From contig NZ_CP004078.1 in assembly GCF_000612505.1 (NCBI RefSeq), positions 4,983,001 through 5,047,000 on the forward strand: a stretch of 64,000 nucleotides of DNA, read 5' to 3'. The notes beneath the pieces were generated by a model. That model searched no databases, was not told where the DNA came from, and worked only from the letters and a program-made list of their open reading frames with translations. Below are positions 1-8,975 of this stretch, piece after piece. Each line of letters opens with the position of its first letter. Position 1 is the stretch's first letter. The stretch comes from Paenibacillus sabinae T27. Its GTDB lineage: Bacteria > Bacillota > Bacilli > Paenibacillales > Paenibacillaceae. A program made the translations under genes and the position numbers.

Positions 1-1174
1 AAGCCTTAAGAGGCCGGTTGTTCGTGAACCAGGTGCTGTACTCGATGGTACCCGTCTTCGCAGAAGAATCATAGCTGAACGGAAGCCACAGGTATTCCTT
101 TAAAAAGCGGAGCGGCACCAGAATAACGCCGTTTTGCTTGCGAACCTTAATTGTGGCGATTTTTTGGCGTCCTTTATACACCTGGCCGGTTTTCACATTG
201 AGCTTAAGCTGATTAAAGTATCCGTTCTCTGAGAAATATACGGCATTCTCCGACGGAACGGTCTGCATATGTCCTTGAATAAAGGCGATCGCATCCTTTA
301 AGGGAAAATACAAATTTCCGTTTGCAAAGACGGGAGCGCTGCTGAGGGCGATACGTTTATTTTCCCGGGGCACAAAAGCGGATGTGCGGCCCGTTTGCCA
401 GTTCATTTCCACGCTGAGGGGCAGCATCACCACATCGGCCTGATCCAGCAGATTAATGACCGGACGGAAGCTGTAAAGCACCGAAATGAAATCGGCCAGA
501 GAAGTATGGCTTACGAACGTGTACCCTGTCTTGCCGTCAAAAGACCAGTACGCGGTGTAAACGGCGTCCTTCCCGGTGCCCGATACGTTAATGATCCCTT
601 TGGCGTCAGTGGACAAAGGCGTAGCGAACTTTACGGCCTGGGAAAAAGCCTGAACAAGCTGCCGCTTCCGGCTGTCCGTTGCCGCCCCGTCAGAATCGGT
701 ATATACCGTCCATCCGTTCTTGCTGAGCAGCAGAGCATCTCCGTGCGGAAATGAAGGTTTAGCTGCTCCGGCCGAAGCTTCCAGCAGCACGTCTCCCGGC
801 TTTCTCGCAGGAGAATTCGCGTCTGGGAGGCTACTGGCGGCGTCAGGAGCCTTGTCTGCTCTATAAAGCTGGATGGCATAGCCTTCCTCCGTCAGCTTGC
901 TTGAAATGCCATAGTACTGCTTGCCGGAGTCCGGCAGGCGGGTCGGGAGATAGGCGGTGACCGAACTGGACCTGAACAGTTCGTTCGCCAGCGGCGCCCA
1001 GATGCTGCGGTACCCGAAGCCAGGGTCCAGCACAATCTGCTCGCCGGTGGAGCCGGGCGTTTCTTCTGCGGCCGCGCTTCTTCCGAGGGAAGGGATCAGG
1101 CCGGATACAAGAATGACAAGCAGGAAGGCGGCGGTCCATTTGAAACCGGATTTGCTCCTATGCACGCTGTTCAT
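1..1174 (-). CDS. Secreted stalk-domain (copper amine oxidase N-terminal-like) protein, partial
   Basis: The reading frame is open from an ATG at 1174 to the window edge, so the C-terminus is missing; about 391 codons are visible. An AAGGAGG ribosome site lies about 9 bases upstream. Residues 1-35 form a signal peptide (basic start, hydrophobic stretch, then an Ala-rich cleavage region). The visible C-terminal part has the pattern of paired beta-strand modules seen in the stalk domain called copper amine oxidase N-terminal domain: short runs such as VPLRFLKEYL and a preceding 'NGNLYFPLKDAIAFI' segment. These domains are common in secreted Paenibacillus proteins and usually anchor or present other domains at the wall. 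I see no enzymatic motif in the visible part. Assignment to the stalk family is by pattern; function is unknown. Confidence 0.7.
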   Translation of the reverse strand, partial: MNSVHRSKSGFKWTAAFLLVILVSGLIPSLGRSAAAEETPGSTGEQIVLDPGFGYRSIWAPLANELFRSSSVTAYLPTRLPDSGKQYYGISSKLTEEGYAIQLYRADKAPDAASSLPDANSPARKPGDVLLEASAGAAKPSFPHGDALLLSKNGWTVYTDSDGAATDSRKRQLVQAFSQAVKFATPLSTDAKGIINVSGTGKDAVYTAYWSFDGKTGYTFVSHTSLADFISVLYSFRPVINLLDQADVVMLPLSVEMNWQTGRTSAFVPRENKRIALSSAPVFANGNLYFPLKDAIAFIQGHMQTVPSENAVYFSENGYFNQLKLNVKTGQVYKGRQKIATIKVRKQNGVILVPLRFLKEYLWLPFSYDSSAKTGTIEYSTWFTNNRPLKA

Positions 1175-1267
1175 TGCTAAGTGCCTCCTTAGGCGGAGAT
1201 TATTCATTTCATAACGAGCGAAAGTCAATAAATTAGACGCGGGTATTTTCCAAAAGTTGCATATTAA

Positions 1268-1594
1268 CATGCGGAGTCAAGACGTCCGGATTCGTTCCGC
1301 CTCATAGACGCGCCCGAGACCAGCAGAATTCCGGCAAATACGAGCGCGGTTCTGGAAAGTCTGAACCGCCACTTTGCCGGGCAAGTCCGCATATGCGGCC
1401 GCGCGGCCGGTCTGCATCTGACCGCGGAGTTTTCCTTTCCGCTACCGGAGAACTTGCCGGAGCTTTTCGAGCAGGAAGGCGTCTTTGCGGCAGTCCTTGG
1501 CGATAACCGCCTGATTCTGGGGTATGGACACTTGGATGAAGGGATAATCAAGGAAGGGGTTCAGCGGATAAAGAGGGCAATGGAACGAGGATAG
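1268..1594 (+). pseudogene. C-terminal remnant of a MocR/PdxR-type regulator
   Basis: The frame is open from just after a stop at 1265-1267 to TAG at 1592, with no start codon or ribosome site in a sensible place. It encodes about 108 residues. The end resembles the last part of the aminotransferase-like domain of GntR-family MocR regulators: a helix ending LNRHFAGQV, then RAAGLHLTAEF, then a short strand/helix region with LILGYGHLDEG and a final amphipathic helix. The helix-turn-helix and PLP-lysine regions are absent. I read it as a decayed fragment rather than a gene. Confidence 0.55.
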
Positions 1595-1639
1595 CCGGGC
1601 GCTCCCCCGTACAGAGCCATATGCCTCCAAATACACGTA

Positions 1640-1670
1640 GGGCGGCCCGAAGCTCTCCTTCAGGCCGCCC
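1640..1670. terminator. Hairpin between convergent ends
   Basis: GGGCGGCC at 1640-1647 pairs with GGCCGCCC at 1663-1670. It lies between the MocR remnant and the 3' end of the MHYT-GGDEF-EAL gene. The T-tract is weak on both strands, so termination is only likely. Confidence 0.4.
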
Positions 1671-1716
1671 TCATTATGTATGAGTGATGCTGTTTGTTCT
1701 TACTTGACTGAATGCT

Positions 1717-3732
1717 CTATACCGCTGCCGCATTTTCCGTAAACCATTGGCCCAGCTCGTGAACCGGCATCGGACGGCCGTAATAGTACCCCTGCATGAC
1801 CCGGCAGCCCAGCGATTGCAGCAGCTCGATCTGTTCCGGCGTCTCTACGCCCTCGGCAACGACCTCCATATTGAGGTTGCTGGCGATGGCGATAATGTTG
1901 CTGATAATCGCCTTCTTGGAGTGCATCTTGCTCTTGCGGATGAACACCTGGTCGATCTTGAGCGTGTTGACCGGAATTTCATCCAGATTGCCGAGCGAGG
2001 AGAAGCCCGTCCCGAAGTCATCCAGAGATACCCTGACGCCTAGATTGCGCAGCTTGGACAGCTGAGCCACCGTCTCCTCCATGTTGTTCATCGCGATCGA
2101 CTCCGTAATTTCAAGCTCCAGATATTGCGGCGCCAGACCCGAACGCGCAAGGGCCTCTTCGACGACTTCATACAGATTCTCCGACTCAAACATCCTCGCC
2201 GACATATTGATTGATACGGCGACCGAGGCGATTTCTTCTGTATGCCAGAGCATATTCTGGCTGCATACCTCATGCAGCATCCAGTACGTAATCGGGACAA
2301 TGAGCCCCGTCTCCTCCGCGATCGGTATGAACTCGGCCGGAGAGATAATCCCGTGCTCGGGATGCCTCCAGCGGAGCAGCGCTTCAAGGCCAACGGTTAC
2401 GTTCATAAGGGAATCCCATTTCGGCTGGTACACGACCATGAATTCGGATTGTGCCAGCGCCTTGCGCAGATCCTTCTCGAGCGACATCCGCCTAAGCTGA
2501 TGCCGGTTCATCTCCTGGTCGAACATGCTGAATTTGTTCTTGCCGGAATCCTTGGACGTATAGAGCGCCGTATCCGCCGCTTTCATCAAAGAAGAGCGGT
2601 CCGTTCCGTGCTCCGGCGCCATGCTGATGCCGACGCTGGCGGTAACGTACAGGTCATTGCCCTCGATCCGGTACGATTTCTTGACCTCCTGAAGAATCCG
2701 GCTCGCTTCCTCCGCCGCCTCCTCCGGGGTGAAATCCGGCTCGGCGATCAGGAATTCATCCCCTCCCAAACGGAATACATTCCCCTTGGGACTGACGCTC
2801 TGAAGCAGCCTGGAGGCCACTTCCTGCAGCAGCATATCCCCGATATCATGTCCCAGCGTATCGTTAATCGATTTGAACCGGTCCAGATCGACAAAGAACA
2901 CGGCCCCCGGACGGCCGGTCAGGAACCAATTGCGGAAATATCGTTCCAATCCATGGCGGTTCGGCAGGCCCGTCAGCGGATCATGGTAGGCCATCCGCTC
3001 CAGCATATGCCTGTCCAGAAAAACGGCGCCGCCCGATATTCCGAACATAAACAGGGTGACGAGCGACACCCCCATCAGCAGAATGACATCCGTCTGAAGC
3101 AGGGATGGATTGGAGCCGAGCCAGCTGTCGTAAGCAAAATGACTGGACTGCATACTCGTATAGTGCATTCCGCTTACCGCCATGCCGAGCAGCAGCGCGG
3201 AATACAGCTTCCAGCGGTTGAAGCCGGGCGAATCCTTGAATCGGCCGATCAGCATAATGCTCATAAACGAGGCGATGAACGCGATCATGACGGAAATACT
3301 CTGGCTTGGCAGATAGTAATGAATCTCCGCCTCCATCTTCATCGACGACATTCCTACATAATGCATAATGGAGATCCCCGCGCCAAGCAGCAGACCGCTA
3401 GCCGCACAGCGCAGGAAGGTCATCCGCTGTGCCAGGGCACCCGACAGTCCCAGATAACAGAACACGATGCCAACCAGCATCGACATAATCACTTTTCCCG
3501 CGCTGTAACGCACGTCAAACGGCAGCCGGACGGCCAAAATCCCGACAAAATGCATCGCCCAGATGCCGCTTCCGAGAACGCAGGCTCCCGCGAGAAGCCA
3601 TAATCGGCGCGTACGTGCCGTTGAGGACGGAACTTGACAGATCAAATTTAAAGCGGAGTAGGATGCCGTCACCGAAAGCACGTAGGAGAGCAGCATGATC
3701 CATACATTATAGTGGATTCCCATATGATCCAT
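1717..3732 (-). CDS. MHYT-GGDEF-EAL membrane protein (cyclic-di-GMP signalling)
   Basis: This 671-residue protein has an N-terminal integral membrane MHYT sensor region (about residues 1-230, seven predicted hydrophobic helices with repeated MHY triplets such as WAMHFVG, IMHYVGM, GMHYTS). It is followed by a GGDEF domain (GGDEF at 323-327) and an EAL domain (EAL at 450-452 in LEALLRW). MHYT domains are proposed to bind copper and sense O2, CO or NO. GGDEF makes and EAL degrades cyclic-di-GMP. Both signature motifs are intact (DDFGTGFSSL and KIDQVFI are also present in EAL), so either or both activities are possible. The ATG at 3732 is preceded by GAGG. The gene is monocistronic; no linked target is visible. 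Confidence 0.95.
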   Translation of the reverse strand: MDHMGIHYNVWIMLLSYVLSVTASYSALNLICQVPSSTARTRRLWLLAGACVLGSGIWAMHFVGILAVRLPFDVRYSAGKVIMSMLVGIVFCYLGLSGALAQRMTFLRCAASGLLLGAGISIMHYVGMSSMKMEAEIHYYLPSQSISVMIAFIASFMSIMLIGRFKDSPGFNRWKLYSALLLGMAVSGMHYTSMQSSHFAYDSWLGSNPSLLQTDVILLMGVSLVTLFMFGISGGAVFLDRHMLERMAYHDPLTGLPNRHGLERYFRNWFLTGRPGAVFFVDLDRFKSINDTLGHDIGDMLLQEVASRLLQSVSPKGNVFRLGGDEFLIAEPDFTPEEAAEEASRILQEVKKSYRIEGNDLYVTASVGISMAPEHGTDRSSLMKAADTALYTSKDSGKNKFSMFDQEMNRHQLRRMSLEKDLRKALAQSEFMVVYQPKWDSLMNVTVGLEALLRWRHPEHGIISPAEFIPIAEETGLIVPITYWMLHEVCSQNMLWHTEEIASVAVSINMSARMFESENLYEVVEEALARSGLAPQYLELEITESIAMNNMEETVAQLSKLRNLGVRVSLDDFGTGFSSLGNLDEIPVNTLKIDQVFIRKSKMHSKKAIISNIIAIASNLNMEVVAEGVETPEQIELLQSLGCRVMQGYYYGRPMPVHELGQWFTENAAAV

Positions 3733-4044
3733 AAGTCAACCTCTTCATCGGTTAGTAATAATGATCCTATTCTCTTTGGGCAGAAATGCTGGCACGATTA
3801 TTGGCGGATAGCAATCTATGATAAAAGCTGCAGGCGAGTATATAAAAAGAGAGATGTTCGCACAGAAGCGACTGTAGCTGTATTCTACCTTGTATCCGCC
3901 CCTGCTGTCTAAGTAAATACTGGAACTAGTACCCTTTTTTCGGTCCCCTCAATAAATGTCCACATTTGATCATCGCGATGTTCAAACACAAATAGACCAG
4001 GCGATTATGCCTGGTCCATTTGCTTCTCTTATACATCAAGCGTT
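3733..4044. other. Intergenic region
   Basis: This stretch of about 310 bases between two minus-strand genes has stop codons in all frames over any useful length. It should hold the promoter of the MHYT gene near its low end and a hairpin serving the alpha-glucosidase near its high end. I see no other element. Confidence 0.5.
3995..4016 (-). terminator. Terminator of alpha-glucosidase
   Basis: GACCAGGC at 4009-4016 (read on the minus strand) pairs with GCCTGGTC at 3995-4002 around a 6-base loop, and a T-rich run (TATTTGTGTTTG) follows. It lies 30 bases past the stop codon of the GH31 gene. Confidence 0.6.
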
Positions 4045-6717
4045 TTAGTTAAAAATCTTAACTTTATGACTCTCGTTTACCGGGATTTTTACATACAGTA
4101 CTTTCTCTGCGCTGTCAAAGAAGTAGCCGTTTGCTGCTTTACCCAGTTCGTCCAAGCTGGCTGCTTCCGCATATTTGTCATTGGCTGCCTCCACTTTCTT
4201 CGGCGCCGTGGCATTATGAAGCTTCAGAGTGTAGGACTGAATGTCGGAAGCGTAGTTTTGAGTTTGTTTGTTCTGGCTGAACTCAATGTGGTTGCCCTTT
4301 TGATCTACGTTAAAGTCGGTAATGTTAAATTCGCCTCTGGTGTAATCCTCGGTTTTCGCATCATCTTCATAGAAGCTGTAGGAAGCCGAGTCCTTCACGT
4401 ACGTATCCAGAATCAGATTCGTCAATTTCTTCTCCCCGGAATGCTGCTGAACTTCGCGGCGCGGGATAATCGAATCCTGCTTCACGTAGATCGGAAGCGT
4501 TCCAAGATCGGCGTCTTTGTGGATCGTTTGGCCGCCTTTATACTCTTGGCCTGTCCAGTAATCCACCCAATCCGCACCTGCTGGCAGGTATAGATCACGG
4601 GACGTTGTTCCTTGGTATACGATTGGAGCCATCATCAGAGATTGGCCAAACATGAATTGGTCTTGGATATCATGAGTTTTTTGGTCCTGCTGGAACTGAT
4701 ACACGAGCGGTTGGAAAATAAGGTTACCTTTTTCATGCGCATCTTTGAACGCGTTGTAAAGGTAAGGCATCAATTCATAGCGCATGGAAAGGTACTTGCG
4801 GCTGATATCCTCAACTTCTTTGCCGAACTGCCATGGTTCTTGTCTGCCCCATGCCAAGCTATGAGCCGCGTCTGTTTCCATCGGGCTCTTGCCGTCATTG
4901 TTGTAGTGGTCGCGGGAGAACGGATAGAATGCCCCGACCTGAACCCAACGAGCAAACAATTCAGGTGTAGCTACGACGCCTTCGTATGGTTTTTTCGCAA
5001 AGCCGCCAATATCGTTTCCGACCATCGCCATACCTGTCAAACCGACATTCGCGTCTTGGAAAATCGAAATTCTAAGCATTTCCCATCTGCTCCAGTTATC
5101 GCCTGTCCAGGTTGCGGTAGCGTAACGCTGCGTACCTGTAAACGAAGCACGCGTCAAGATAAACGGACGAACGTTCGGTTTATTCGTTTTGAAAGCCTCA
5201 TCTGTAGCTTGAGCCTCAGTATGAGCATAAACGTTATGCGCCTCTTCATGCGTTACTTTTTCACCATTGTCCGTTTCAAAAATTCGATCCAGCGGCAGCG
5301 ACCAAAAGTCTACCGTACTAAAGTTAGCCGGTTCGTTCATGTCATTCCAAATGCCGTCTGCGCCTTTATCAAAGACCGGTTTATGCCATTTCGCCCACCA
5401 GTCGCGGGTTTCTTGCTTCATGAAGTTAGGGAACACGGATTTGGATGGGACGCCCCAAGGCCAAACTTTACCCAAATAGTTGGTGCCATCCGGATTTTTA
5501 ACCCAAAGATCTTTTTGAGTCCCCTCGGTATAAGGAATATATTCCGGTTGTCCAGGGTCAGGTACGCGAATGGCTGGATCGATGATGGAAGTATAATGGA
5601 AACCCGCATCTTTCAATTTTTTGTTCATTCCGTCCGGGTCCGGGAATTTATCGCCAAAATAGAAGTTTTTATAGTCATCCATCCATTCGATGTCCAGCAT
5701 CACGCCGTCAATCGGAATGTTTTTTTGACGATAGGTTTGAGCTACTTGCTCAATATCCTTTTGATGATAGCCCCAAGCGGATTGATGGAAGCCCATCGCC
5801 CATTCCGGCGGCATTTGCATTTTTCCGGTCAAATCCGTGTAGCGGTTTACGATCTCTTTCATTTCCGGTCCGTTGATGAAGTAGTAAGTCAATTTTCCGC
5901 CATCGGCCCAGAAATAGTAGTAGTCGTCGCTTTCAGCAGCCATGTCGTAGTAAGAACGGTAGGTATTATCGAATAAAATGCCGTATGCTTTGTCGCCTTT
6001 CAACCCGATAAAGAAAGGAACGGAGGAGAAAGTGTATTTCGAAATGGGTTCCGGCAGATTCTCACGGTTCCATACTCCGATTTTTTGACCGCGATGGTTC
6101 AAGCCGGTTGTTTTCTGTCCGAATCCGTAAAAATCTTCGGTTTTGTCGGTCTTCTTGAACACGTATGGCTTACCGTTCTCATACCCTACGCCTTGCTCCC
6201 CGTCCTCGTTGATAACGTTTCCGTCTTTATCCAAATATTTGATCCCGAACGGGCTTTTGTTGATGTCTACGGTTAAGCTGTCGGACTTGAGTACAATTTT
6301 CTTGTTATCTTCGGTTACTGTGAATTCAGGAGCTTTCCAATCTGTTTTCGCGATACCGACGGAAGTGAATTCTTTCTCGCCTTTCTTAACGATCGATACT
6401 TTGGAAATATCGGAAGACAGCAAGCGGATATAGGATTCCATTTCGCCTAAATTCAGTTTGACGCCGTTGTCCAATTTTTCGATCCCTTGCACGGTCAACG
6501 GTTTTTGCAGATTGTTCTTATCCAAAGGTCTTTCATCATGCACTTGCTGCACGTTGCCATTCGCATCGACCATCTTGCCTTCCCATACTTGTGCCCCGGG
6601 CGGAGCCACAAGCACTGCAGCCTCGGAAACTAAAGGCGTTAGGGCATTGCCTGATACTAGAACTGTAGTAGCCAGCATTAATCGTGACCATTTCTTCATA
6701 CGCTTTTTGCGCGGCAT
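4045..6717 (-). CDS. Secreted GH31 alpha-glucosidase
   Basis: This 890-residue enzyme hydrolyses terminal alpha-linked glucose from oligosaccharides outside the cell. A signal peptide is clear (basic MPRKKRMKKW, then a hydrophobic stretch ending near SEAA). A GH31 N-terminal beta-sandwich (about 60-270) precedes the catalytic barrel (about 280-700). The nucleophile Asp459 lies in GIWNDMNEP and the acid/base Asp540 in TGDNWSRW, both canonical. The C-terminal part is beta-rich. The start is the ATG with AAGGAGTGA six bases upstream. The gene is divergent from an AraC-type response regulator and has a possible CcpA site upstream, which fits control by carbohydrate supply. GH31 also contains xylosidases and transglycosidases, so the exact linkage is not certain. 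Confidence 0.93.
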   Translation of the reverse strand: MPRKKRMKKWSRLMLATTVLVSGNALTPLVSEAAVLVAPPGAQVWEGKMVDANGNVQQVHDERPLDKNNLQKPLTVQGIEKLDNGVKLNLGEMESYIRLLSSDISKVSIVKKGEKEFTSVGIAKTDWKAPEFTVTEDNKKIVLKSDSLTVDINKSPFGIKYLDKDGNVINEDGEQGVGYENGKPYVFKKTDKTEDFYGFGQKTTGLNHRGQKIGVWNRENLPEPISKYTFSSVPFFIGLKGDKAYGILFDNTYRSYYDMAAESDDYYYFWADGGKLTYYFINGPEMKEIVNRYTDLTGKMQMPPEWAMGFHQSAWGYHQKDIEQVAQTYRQKNIPIDGVMLDIEWMDDYKNFYFGDKFPDPDGMNKKLKDAGFHYTSIIDPAIRVPDPGQPEYIPYTEGTQKDLWVKNPDGTNYLGKVWPWGVPSKSVFPNFMKQETRDWWAKWHKPVFDKGADGIWNDMNEPANFSTVDFWSLPLDRIFETDNGEKVTHEEAHNVYAHTEAQATDEAFKTNKPNVRPFILTRASFTGTQRYATATWTGDNWSRWEMLRISIFQDANVGLTGMAMVGNDIGGFAKKPYEGVVATPELFARWVQVGAFYPFSRDHYNNDGKSPMETDAAHSLAWGRQEPWQFGKEVEDISRKYLSMRYELMPYLYNAFKDAHEKGNLIFQPLVYQFQQDQKTHDIQDQFMFGQSLMMAPIVYQGTTSRDLYLPAGADWVDYWTGQEYKGGQTIHKDADLGTLPIYVKQDSIIPRREVQQHSGEKKLTNLILDTYVKDSASYSFYEDDAKTEDYTRGEFNITDFNVDQKGNHIEFSQNKQTQNYASDIQSYTLKLHNATAPKKVEAANDKYAEAASLDELGKAANGYFFDSAEKVLYVKIPVNESHKVKIFN

Positions 6718-7361
6718 TAAATCTCACTCCTTATTCTGGATAGATTAAAAAGTTCCTCTTCATCAAGTCAAACTCCCGGGTTTTCGGCGCCTACTACCAA
6801 GGTAGCAACAGAATTCGATACCAACAATGGGACTTACGCCTGTAAAATATATGAAACCGTTTGCACAGAAGAGCAGACAGTCACCCTCAAGCGAATTATT
6901 CAAAGGGGGAAAACCGGGGCGGGGCTTAACTTTAGGCCTGTTTAACTCTTCTTTTACGAATTGGATAAACATCCTTTTATTCCCTTCATAATTGGATTAA
7001 GGTGGTAAATGGTAGTCGAGGAGAACTAAAGGACCATGGTTTGTACCGGCAAAGAATATAAATCGTCAACCTCTTATTCATCTCAAAAATATTGATAAAT
7101 TACACCATGCCGCTGCCGTTTTCTTTTTATTAACAAATATATGCATTAAATGCAATTATCGGCTTGTTTCTCTATAAACATTGACAGGGTGTAAAATATT
7201 ACGCTCTTCGCTAAATATAATACACCATGCTGTGATTTGGCCCGATCGCTTCCATTCGGAACATGATTCATACGACTCTGTGAAGTCTACTATCTATTCA
7301 GTAAGATTAAACCGGGTAAGCCTTGATCCGAAAAGAGTCTCGCCTCACGAGGGGGAATACG
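6718..7361. other. Divergent regulatory region between GH31 gene and response regulator
   Basis: This is about 640 bases of AT-rich DNA without a convincing gene. A short open frame at 6763-6972 has no plausible start context. It contains a candidate cre site, the repeat TACACCATGC at 7101-7110 and again at 7221-7230 (exactly 120 bases apart), and an inverted partner GGGTGTA at 7187-7193. TTGACA occurs at 7181-7186 and TATAAT at 7216-7221, but they are too far apart to form one promoter. Confidence 0.5.
6852..6865. promoter_or_regulatory. Candidate cre (CcpA) site
   Basis: TGAAACCGTTTGCA matches the minimal catabolite-responsive element pattern TGNNANCGNNNNCA and differs at one position from the longer consensus. 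It sits about 135 bases upstream of the alpha-glucosidase start. Carbon-catabolite control of such genes is common in Bacillales; here it is inferred from the motif alone. Confidence 0.35.
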
Positions 7362-8975
7362 ATGTATAAAGTTCTTATTGTCGATGATGAGGCCGTCATC
7401 CGAAGCGGCATCAGTGCCATTATTGACTGGGAAAAGGAAGGAATGCTCGTAGAAGACCATTACGCCAACGGGACAGAGGCTTTGACTGCCATGAGCGAAC
7501 GCTCCTTCGATATTCTGATTACGGATGTCAAAATGCCTTTGATGGACGGCATTCAGTTCACGAAGCGGGCGCTCGAGCTGTATCCCTGGCTCAAAGTGAT
7601 TCTGATCAGCCACTACAGCGATTTCGAATATGTAAAGGAAGGGCTTAAAACGGGGGCCGTCGATTATCTGCTCAAGTTAACCTTAAACAGTGAGGAGCTT
7701 CTGGCCGTCCTCCGCAAATGCACCTCCCTTCTGGAGGAAGAAAGAAGAAGGGCGCTCGAGCTGTATTATTTTCGGCAAAGCGTGTCCTATCGGAAACGAA
7801 AAGGTCTCGAACAGGAGATCAAAAGACGGATCGTGCAGAAAAGGTCCTCCTCCCCCTCTGCCGATTGGGCGCCGGAATGGATGGACAGACAGTATGCCTG
7901 CATCTATCTCATGCTGGACAAAGCCGAGGAATGGATCGAAAACCATGGATATTTATATGTCCATTTTCTATTGGAAGAAATACAGGAAGCGTTCTATGAG
8001 CAAATTGCGGAAGGCGCAGCCATGCAGGCGGCCGACAGCAGCCTGTTACTGGTCGTTCCGGGGGATGAAGGGAATTACATACAGACCATTCTCAAGTGGA
8101 AAAGCATACTGGAAGCCGAAAGAGGAATTTCGATCTCCGGAGGCACCGCCGTCAAGCAGGGCGCACACCAGCTTCTCCACGGATTTGCCGACAGCCGTTC
8201 CGCCTGTCAAAGGCGGTTTTTTGACGGGCTTGGCGGCTTGTACCAGGTGAAGGCTCCAGATGCCGGGCTTAACGCCGGTAAAGATACAGGCATTGCTAAC
8301 GATTACGATTGGTCCCTCTTCTTCGAAATGATCCGCGGCGGCGATCCGGTCTCCTCTGCGGTCGAGTTAGCCTTGAAGCGCTGGAAGAACGGGGCTTTGA
8401 AACCGGAACAAGTGCGCCAGGAGGCTTGCGAGCTACTTGCGGGCGTTCATCAACTGCATCCGGATTCCAGATGGCTCCTCCCCCACCGGCAGGGCATCCT
8501 TCTGCGGACAGAGACATTGGAGCAGCTCGCATCCTGTTTAACGGATCAGCTGGAGGAAATCCGCCAGTCTCTCATGCCGGCCGTGGCCGATAACGGCTAC
8601 GGAGGGCAGTTAATCACGAAGGCGCTGGAATACATCGCGGCCCATTACACTGAGAATCTGACGCTTCAGAGCGTGGCGGATATCGTTCACCTCAGCAAAA
8701 GCTATTTCAGTCTGTATTTCAAAAAACAGACTGGCCGTAATTTCATCGATTACTTAATCGAGCTTCGAATCCGGGAAGCAAAACGGCTGCTGACTCAAAA
8801 CGATATCCGGATCTACGATGTAGCTGTAGCCGCCGGATTTAAAGACGTGAAATATTTCGGCAAGGCATTCAAAAAAGTAACCGGACTGACTCCGCTCGAA
8901 TATAGGGAACGGCACCAGACAACCGGGTCGTATGTCCATAAAATGTCCTCTTTCAATCCACGCTGTCCAGCGTAA
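7362..8975 (+). CDS. AraC-type response regulator (YesN-like)
   Basis: This 537-residue protein has an N-terminal receiver domain (about 1-120; DD at 8-9, phosphoacceptor Asp55 in ITDVKMP, Lys in YLLKL). A poorly conserved middle region follows, then a C-terminal AraC double helix-turn-helix (about 430-530, ending with the typical AGFKDVKYFGKAFKKVTGLTPLEYRE). Such regulators pair with YesM-type kinases and usually control sugar uptake and hydrolysis genes. No kinase gene is adjacent, so it is an orphan here. The start is the ATG at 7362 with GAGGGGG nine bases upstream; a longer in-frame TTG at 7323 has no ribosome site. The divergent GH31 gene is the obvious target candidate. The 3' end overlaps the convergent oxidoreductase by 23 bases. 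Confidence 0.93.
   Translation: MYKVLIVDDEAVIRSGISAIIDWEKEGMLVEDHYANGTEALTAMSERSFDILITDVKMPLMDGIQFTKRALELYPWLKVILISHYSDFEYVKEGLKTGAVDYLLKLTLNSEELLAVLRKCTSLLEEERRRALELYYFRQSVSYRKRKGLEQEIKRRIVQKRSSSPSADWAPEWMDRQYACIYLMLDKAEEWIENHGYLYVHFLLEEIQEAFYEQIAEGAAMQAADSSLLLVVPGDEGNYIQTILKWKSILEAERGISISGGTAVKQGAHQLLHGFADSRSACQRRFFDGLGGLYQVKAPDAGLNAGKDTGIANDYDWSLFFEMIRGGDPVSSAVELALKRWKNGALKPEQVRQEACELLAGVHQLHPDSRWLLPHRQGILLRTETLEQLASCLTDQLEEIRQSLMPAVADNGYGGQLITKALEYIAAHYTENLTLQSVADIVHLSKSYFSLYFKKQTGRNFIDYLIELRIREAKRLLTQNDIRIYDVAVAAGFKDVKYFGKAFKKVTGLTPLEYRERHQTTGSYVHKMSSFNPRCPA

Noticed and set aside
2242..3603. Long plus-strand frame across the MHYT-GGDEF-EAL gene
   Set aside because: It is antisense to a gene with clear domains; its composition is what the opposite strand produces.
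6763..6972. 69-codon minus-strand frame upstream of the alpha-glucosidase
   Set aside because: No ribosome site, no family resemblance, and it covers the region expected to hold promoter and cre site.
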